Origin: Chitinilyticum aquatile DSM 21506
Lineage (GTDB): Bacteria > Pseudomonadota > Gammaproteobacteria > Burkholderiales > Chitinibacteraceae
Length of the DNA stretch: 64,000 nucleotides
Assembly: GCF_000430805.1 (NCBI RefSeq)
Contig: NZ_AUMS01000008.1
Span: 1 to 64,000 of the forward strand
Direction of reading: 5' to 3'
Part shown: positions 59,575 to 64,000 of the stretch, in pieces
How the letters are laid out: every line of letters begins with the position of its first letter
How positions within the stretch are numbered: position 1 is the stretch's first letter
The notes under the pieces: model-generated
Databases searched by the model: none
Told to the model about the DNA's origin: nothing
Seen by the model: only the letters and a program-made list of their open reading frames with translations
Made by a program: the position numbers and the translations under genes

Positions 59575-61005
59575 ATGTCACTCCGCCATTGCTGCATCAC
59601 GGTCTTATTCCTGCTTGGCAGCGTCCACGCCGCAACGCTGGAAGAATTGTTCGAACAGAAGCAGTTTGCCGAATTCCAGCCCAAAGCCCTGGCGGCGGCT
59701 GAGCAAGGCGATGCACAAGCGCTGTTTCTGCTGGGCAAGGCGCACCATCTGCACCTGATCAAAACACCCGATGCCCCCGATTACATCGAAGCCGAAGAAC
59801 TGGCACTGGCGCAAGCCTATTACGAGCAGGCTCGCGCCAGGGGCTACGCGCGCGCCAGCCACAATCTGGGCCTGCTGCTGATCGATCAGGGCATGAAGCG
59901 CGAAGGGATTGCACTGCTGGAAGAAGCGCTGGCACGCGGCCTGAAAGTGCCGACGCTGCAGGTGCTGGCGCGGGCCGTGGTGCCGGAGGCGGACTATCTG
60001 GTCTACCCCAGCACCATCGCCGACTCCGGCAAATCCGGCGACTATTTCGCTGCGGCACTGGCCGCCCAGCCCGAGCAGCACGCTCTGGAGAACGATGCGG
60101 CAGGGCAGTACCTGCGCGCCTACCTCTATTACCTGAAAGCCCGCGACGACGTGCAGGCAGAGTTTGACCGGAATGCGCTGCGCCAGCGCGCCATCAGCTG
60201 GCTGGACAAGGGGCGGCAGCGCAACGATGCCATTGCCTGGACCAATTACGGCGTGCTGCTGATGGAGGAAGTCCGGCAGGCCGGCAGCGACAACGCTCCC
60301 GCCGATTTCGCTCCGGCGCGGGCCGCGCTGGCACGCGGCGCCGAACTCAACAATCCCGTGGCGCACTTCCAGCTGGCAGAACTGGCCTACGAAGGGCGCG
60401 GCCTGCCCGAGCGCGACCTCTCGCTCGCCCTGCAGCACTATGAAGCGGCCGCTCTGCTGGGGCTGAAACAGGCAGTCCAGCCGGCGCGGCACCAACTGGA
60501 AGAGGCGCTGCGCTACGAAACCGATCTGGTCAAACTGGAAGCGGGCATAGCCCGGCTGGCAGCCCTGCAGAAAATCGACCCCAAGACGTTCGCCTATCCG
60601 GATGAACTGCTGGCGGAGCGCCTGGCCTGGGGCAGGCTGCTGGCGGCCGAGCAGGCCTCGCCACCGGTACTGCCCGCCCTGCCGCTGGAGCTGAACCTGT
60701 GCGGGATGGGGATGAATCAATCGGCCGGCCTCGCGTACAACCTGAGCGAAGGGCTGGAGTGGTGGCTGGCAGTATTCGAGCAGATGGATGAGCCGGTCAA
60801 GCTGGCGGTCAGCGGCCGGATCGACAGCAAGGGCTGCATCCGCGCCAGGGGCAAGGCACTGGAGACGCTGCGCCCCTATCTGCAGCGAGGCGCCATCGCC
60901 GCACTGGCCTTCCCGGGGTCGAGCCTGCCCTTGACCACCCGCAGCACGGGCAAGGCAATCCGGCTGGAACTGCGCGGGCCGGACACCCCGCAACCGCAAT
61001 ATTAA
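59575..61005 (+). CDS. Secreted Sel1/TPR-repeat protein
   Basis: 476 aa. Signal peptide (MSLRHCCITVLFLLGSVHA), then Sel1-like repeats through most of the chain: AQALFLLGKAHHLHL, ALAQAYYEQARARGYARASH, NLGLLLIDQGMKREGIALLE, AWTNYGVLLMEEVRQ, AHFQLAELAYEGRGLPERDL. A C-terminal ~90 residues with CGMGMN and KGCIRARGKAL form a separate domain of unknown type, with two cysteines that may pair. No enzyme motif; probably a periplasmic scaffold. Start at ATG 59575 set by the signal peptide. The stop codon sits within GCAATATTAATATTGC, a 16-bp palindrome. Confidence 0.75.
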   Translation: MSLRHCCITVLFLLGSVHAATLEELFEQKQFAEFQPKALAAAEQGDAQALFLLGKAHHLHLIKTPDAPDYIEAEELALAQAYYEQARARGYARASHNLGLLLIDQGMKREGIALLEEALARGLKVPTLQVLARAVVPEADYLVYPSTIADSGKSGDYFAAALAAQPEQHALENDAAGQYLRAYLYYLKARDDVQAEFDRNALRQRAISWLDKGRQRNDAIAWTNYGVLLMEEVRQAGSDNAPADFAPARAALARGAELNNPVAHFQLAELAYEGRGLPERDLSLALQHYEAAALLGLKQAVQPARHQLEEALRYETDLVKLEAGIARLAALQKIDPKTFAYPDELLAERLAWGRLLAAEQASPPVLPALPLELNLCGMGMNQSAGLAYNLSEGLEWWLAVFEQMDEPVKLAVSGRIDSKGCIRARGKALETLRPYLQRGAIAALAFPGSSLPLTTRSTGKAIRLELRGPDTPQPQY

Positions 61006-61222
61006 TATTGCTCCTGCTGCCCATCGAACCAGCCCTTTGGCCGCTGGAGTTCAATTTTCCGAGAGCCGGATCAGCGGCTCCAGGCTCCAGCACCTGGGGG
61101 CACGCCGCTTGCATGCCGGCAAGCCCCCTCCTTGCACCACGGCCAGGCAGGCTTACAAGCCTAGCCCCCACCGGCATAGTCGAGTAAAATAGTCGGCTTA
61201 ATCTGCCCTTCCCGGCCCGATC

Positions 61223-61996
61223 ATGCTTGATTACCTGCGCGAAACCATCAATGTCATCCTGCAACGCGACCCTGCAGCCAAAAGCCGCCTGGAAGTCGTG
61301 CTGTGCTATCCGGGTTTCCATGCACTGGCTCTGCACCGCATCTCGCATGGCCTGTGGGTACGCGACCTGCGCCTGCTTGGGCGCATCGTGTCGCAATTCG
61401 CCCGCCTGATCACCGGCATCGAAATCCACCCCGGCGCCACCATTGGTCGCCGCGTGTTCATCGACCATGGCATGGGCGTGGTCATCGGCGAAACGGCCGA
61501 ACTGGGCGACGACGTGACGCTGTATCAGGGCGTGACGCTGGGCGGCACCTCGCTCAACGGCGGCAAGCGCCACCCGACACTGGAGCGCGGCGTGATCGTC
61601 GGAGCCGGTGCCAAGGTGCTCGGCGGCTTTACCGTTGGTGAAGGCGCGAAAATCGGCTCGAACGCGGTGGTCGTCAAAGCCGTACCGGCCGGCGCGACGG
61701 CCGTGGGCATTCCGGCGCGCATCGTCGAGGCGGTCGTGCAACCGGCCTGCTCCGAGGAAGACCAGGCGCGTGCGGCCAAGGCGGCCCAGCTCGGTTTTTC
61801 GGCTTACGGCATTTCCAGCGACATGAACGACCCGATGGTGAAAGCCATCCATGGCCTGCTCGACCACACAGTGGCCACCGATGCCCGGCTGGAGGCCATT
61901 CTGAAAAAGCTGGAAGCACTCGGCGTCGACTGCGCCGAGGAACGCGCCCGCGACGATCATTTCGATCCGGGCTACCTGAACCGGCTGGTCGACTGA
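61223..61996 (+). CDS. cysE: Serine O-acetyltransferase
   Basis: 257 aa. First step of cysteine synthesis: L-serine + acetyl-CoA to O-acetylserine. Left-handed beta-helix of hexapeptide repeats with [40 protein letters not shown] and [40 protein letters not shown] end. Short EpsC-type form without the long N-terminal domain of E. coli CysE. TAAAAT at 61185-61190 may be its -10. Terminator follows. Directly upstream of the isc operon, which uses cysteine as sulfur donor. Confidence 0.95.
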   Translation: MLDYLRETINVILQRDPAAKSRLEVVLCYPGFHALALHRISHGLWVRDLRLLGRIVSQFARLITGIEIHPGATIGRRVFIDHGMGVVIGETAELGDDVTLYQGVTLGGTSLNGGKRHPTLERGVIVGAGAKVLGGFTVGEGAKIGSNAVVVKAVPAGATAVGIPARIVEAVVQPACSEEDQARAAKAAQLGFSAYGISSDMNDPMVKAIHGLLDHTVATDARLEAILKKLEALGVDCAEERARDDHFDPGYLNRLVD

Positions 61997-62014
61997 CCGC
62001 TGCAGCGCGCCCAT

Positions 62015-62042
62015 AAAACCCGACTGAACCAGTCGGGTTTTT
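62015..62042 (+). terminator. Terminator after cysE
   Basis: Stem AAAACCCGACT / AGTCGGGTTTT with GAACC loop and TTTT end. Confidence 0.92.
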
Positions 62043-62044
62043 AG

Positions 62045-62073
62045 TTGACTAAATCACTAGGTTATTTTAGGAT
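62045..62073 (+). promoter_or_regulatory. iscR promoter with likely IscR type 1 site
   Basis: -35 TTGACT at 62045-62050, 17-bp spacer, -10 TAGGAT at 62068-62073. The -35/spacer sequence GTTGACTAAATCACTAGG and TTAT resembles the type 1 IscR box (GACT-AAAT-core) that overlaps the iscR promoter in other proteobacteria, so autorepression by [2Fe-2S]-IscR is expected. Confidence 0.75.
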
Positions 62074-62102
62074 TGAGGCAAATCCAAAGCGAGGAAACCC
62101 GC

Positions 62103-62597
62103 ATGCGCCTGACCACCAAAGGCCGCTTTGCCGTCACTGCGATGCTCGACCTGGCGCTGCGCGAAGCGAACGGGCCGGTCACGCTGGCCGGCATCAGCGA
62201 ACGCCAGCACATATCGCTTTCCTATCTGGAACAGCTGTTCGGAAAACTGCGCCGTCGCGAACTCGTCGACAGTGTTCGCGGCCCAGGCGGCGGCTACTGT
62301 CTGGCTCGCCCGGCGCACGAAATCACCGTCGCCGCTATCATCTGTGCGGTGGACGAGCCGCTGGATGCCACGCAGTGCGGCGGCAAGGAAAACTGCCGTG
62401 ACGAACACCGCTGCATGACACACGACCTGTGGGCCGGGCTGAACCGCACCATCTACGAGCACCTGTCCGCCGTTTCGCTGGGCAACCTGCTGGATGACCA
62501 CAAGGCCAAGCTGGCACGCCGCAGCGAAATTGCCACCGGCAGCCTGATCGACACCCGCACCCTGAAAGAATCCGCAGGTTCGCCTGCCGCACATTGA
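62103..62597 (+). CDS. iscR: Fe-S cluster assembly transcriptional regulator IscR
   Basis: 164 aa Rrf2-family repressor that binds a [2Fe-2S] cluster and controls isc genes. Helix-turn-helix MRLTTKGRFAVTAMLDLAL ... ISLSYLEQLFGKLRR, wing VRGPGGGYCLA, and cluster ligands in CGGKENCRDEHRC (three Cys, with the following His). ATG 62103 with GAGG upstream. 9 bp before iscS. Confidence 0.96.
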   Translation: MRLTTKGRFAVTAMLDLALREANGPVTLAGISERQHISLSYLEQLFGKLRRRELVDSVRGPGGGYCLARPAHEITVAAIICAVDEPLDATQCGGKENCRDEHRCMTHDLWAGLNRTIYEHLSAVSLGNLLDDHKAKLARRSEIATGSLIDTRTLKESAGSPAAH

Positions 62598-62606
62598 GTA
62601 CCGGCC

Positions 62607-63818
62607 ATGACCAAGAAACCGATCTACCTCGATTACTCCGCCACCACCCCGGTTGACCCGCGCGTGGGCGCCAAGATGATCCCCTACCTCACCGAGCTGT
62701 TCGGCAATCCGGCCAGCCGCTCCCACCCCTACGGCTGGGAAGCCGAAGCTGCGGTGGAAGAAGCGCGCGAGCAGGTTGCCGCGCTGGTGAACTGTGATCC
62801 GAAGGAAATCGTCTGGACCTCGGGCGCCACTGAGTCGAACAACCTGGCCCTCAAGGGGGCTGCGCACTTCTACAGCAACAAGGGCAAACACCTGATCACG
62901 GTGAAGACCGAACACAAGGCCATCCTCGACACCATGCGCGAGCTGGAACGTGAAGGCTTTGAGGTCACCTACCTCGACGTACTGGAAAACGGCCTGATCG
63001 ACCGTGCCGCACTGGAAGCCGCCATCCGCCCGGATACCATCCTGATTTCCGTGATGTTCGTGAACAACGAAATCGGCGTGATCCAGGATATCGAAGGCAT
63101 TGGCGAACTCTGCCGCAGCAAGGGCATCCTGTTCCATGTTGATGCCGCGCAGGCCACCGGCAAGGTGAAGATTGATCTCAATGCGCTGAAAGTCGACCTG
63201 ATGAGCTTCTCTGCGCACAAGACCTACGGCCCCAAAGGCATCGGTGCGCTGTACGTGCGCCGCAAGCCGCGCGTTCGCCTCGAAGCGCAGATGCACGGCG
63301 GCGGCCACGAGCGCGGTTTCCGCTCCGGCACGCTGGCCACCCATCAGATCGTCGGCATGGGCGAAGCCTTCCGCATCGCTCGGGAAGAGATGGATGAAGA
63401 GAACAAGCGCATCGGCGCACTGCGTGATCGCCTGTGGAACGGTCTGAAGGAAATCGAGGAAGTGCACCTCAATGGCGACATGGCGCGCCGCGTGCCGCAC
63501 AACTTGAACGTGAGCTTCAACTACGTCGAAGGCGAGTCGCTGATCATGGCGCTGAAGGACCTGGCGGTTTCCAGCGGCTCGGCCTGCACCTCTGCCTCGC
63601 TGGAACCGTCCTACGTGCTGCGTGCACTCGGCCGCTCGGATGAGCTGGCGCATTCGTCGATCCGCTTCACCATCGGCCGCTTCACGACGGAAGAGGACAT
63701 CGATCACACCATCGAACTCTGCAAGGCCAAGATCGGCAAGCTGCGCGAACTGTCGCCGCTGTGGGATATGTACAAGGAAGGCATCGACATCTCCACCATC
63801 GAGTGGGCCGCCCACTAA
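62607..63818 (+). CDS. iscS: Cysteine desulfurase IscS
   Basis: 403 aa PLP enzyme that takes sulfur from cysteine for Fe-S clusters and tRNA thiolation. [27 protein letters not shown] lysine in [17 protein letters not shown], and the active-site cysteine in [17 protein letters not shown] (~328). Ends [21 protein letters not shown]-type tail (given in part: [10 protein letters not shown]). 151 bp before iscU. Confidence 0.97.
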   Translation: MTKKPIYLDYSATTPVDPRVGAKMIPYLTELFGNPASRSHPYGWEAEAAVEEAREQVAALVNCDPKEIVWTSGATESNNLALKGAAHFYSNKGKHLITVKTEHKAILDTMRELEREGFEVTYLDVLENGLIDRAALEAAIRPDTILISVMFVNNEIGVIQDIEGIGELCRSKGILFHVDAAQATGKVKIDLNALKVDLMSFSAHKTYGPKGIGALYVRRKPRVRLEAQMHGGGHERGFRSGTLATHQIVGMGEAFRIAREEMDEENKRIGALRDRLWNGLKEIEEVHLNGDMARRVPHNLNVSFNYVEGESLIMALKDLAVSSGSACTSASLEPSYVLRALGRSDELAHSSIRFTIGRFTTEEDIDHTIELCKAKIGKLRELSPLWDMYKEGIDISTIEWAAH

Positions 63819-63969
63819 TTTGCTCCGGCTCGCAGCGCCCTGCGGCGTTGCGTTGCCGCTTGTTTACAGCAGTAAACCGCGCGACACCGCGCCTTGCAGG
63901 ACACCGCGACCCGGGCAAATTGCCCGGATGTGCGCGACCAATACAGATTAGAACTCGGAGGTACACAAA

Positions 63970-64000
63970 ATGGCATACAGCGAACAGGTCCTCGACCACT
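63970..64000 (+). CDS. iscU: Fe-S scaffold protein IscU, 5' end (partial)
   Basis: The first ten codons MAYSEQVLDH match IscU, after a CGGAGGT ribosome binding site. The gene runs past the window. A small GC hairpin (CCGGGCA / TGCCCGG, 63911-63927) lies between iscS and iscU. Confidence 0.93.
   Translation, partial: MAYSEQVLDH

Overview
The window is a stretch of bacterial chromosome with roughly 60% G+C, densely coded on both strands. The 16S rRNA 5' end on the left edge, the 4.5S RNA, and the gene content (separate rluD/bamD and rsmI/lpoA divergent pairs, standalone RlmK-like methyltransferase, grpE-dnaK-dnaJ with sigma-32 promoters) point to a betaproteobacterium. The 16S start (GGCATGCTTTACACATGC followed by AAGTCGAACGG) fits the Neisseriales best; genus cannot be fixed from this window.

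Layout. 1-550: start of an rrn operon transcribed leftward (16S 5' end, boxA, a clean sigma-70 promoter) and a terminator. 566-9982: a glycosyltransferase/metallophosphoesterase pair, small proteins (DUF1289, GNAT, a basic secreted protein), a long GH3 hexosaminidase, a hybrid sensor kinase coupled to a molybdopterin-domain-like periplasmic protein, and rlmD. 10171-21910: DUF445 protein, an orphan Imm53 immunity gene, a DnaQ-UvrC-like exonuclease, lytic transglycosylase + rRNA methyltransferase, a large PAS-GGDEF-EAL protein, coaD, an orphan ABC-type binding protein, two small membrane proteins. 21990-28936: heat-shock cluster grpE-dnaK-dnaJ (two near-consensus sigma-32 promoters) back to back with the glyoxylate shunt aceA-aceB. 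29142-31733: GST, 4.5S RNA, asparaginase, and a tRNA Ala-Glu-Ala operon whose last tRNA has a damaged acceptor stem. 31765-38208: bamD / rluD-pgeF, a ZIP metal transporter with His-rich loops, and a BtsS/BtsR-like two-component system. 38209-40766: an accessory island with dispersed palindromic repeats, a decayed coding remnant and a displaced Rhs toxin tip (AHH-like nuclease) with its Imm11-family immunity gene in A+T-rich DNA. 40925-44588: tRNA-Leu, rsmI and the lpoA-yraN-gmhA/diaA-dolP envelope operon. 44809-57917: a complete glycogen cluster glgB-glgX-pgm, glgC-glgA-glgP with divergent malQ. 58051-64000: a TDT-family transporter, a Sel1/TPR secreted protein, cysE and the start of the isc operon (iscR-iscS-iscU).

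The most unusual thing is a family of about ten intergenic palindromic elements, ~50-70 bp each, scattered over the window. Their core is GCAGCC-TTT-AT-AAA-GGCT and their ends read TGATAC... and ...CATACCCATCA. Several of them start at, or overlap, the stop codon of the adjoining gene. Together the genes describe a facultatively storing heterotroph: glycogen synthesis and mobilisation are all in one block, acetate growth is supported by the glyoxylate shunt, a pyruvate-type two-component sensor sits nearby, and sulfur/Fe-S supply (cysE, isc) is at the right end.
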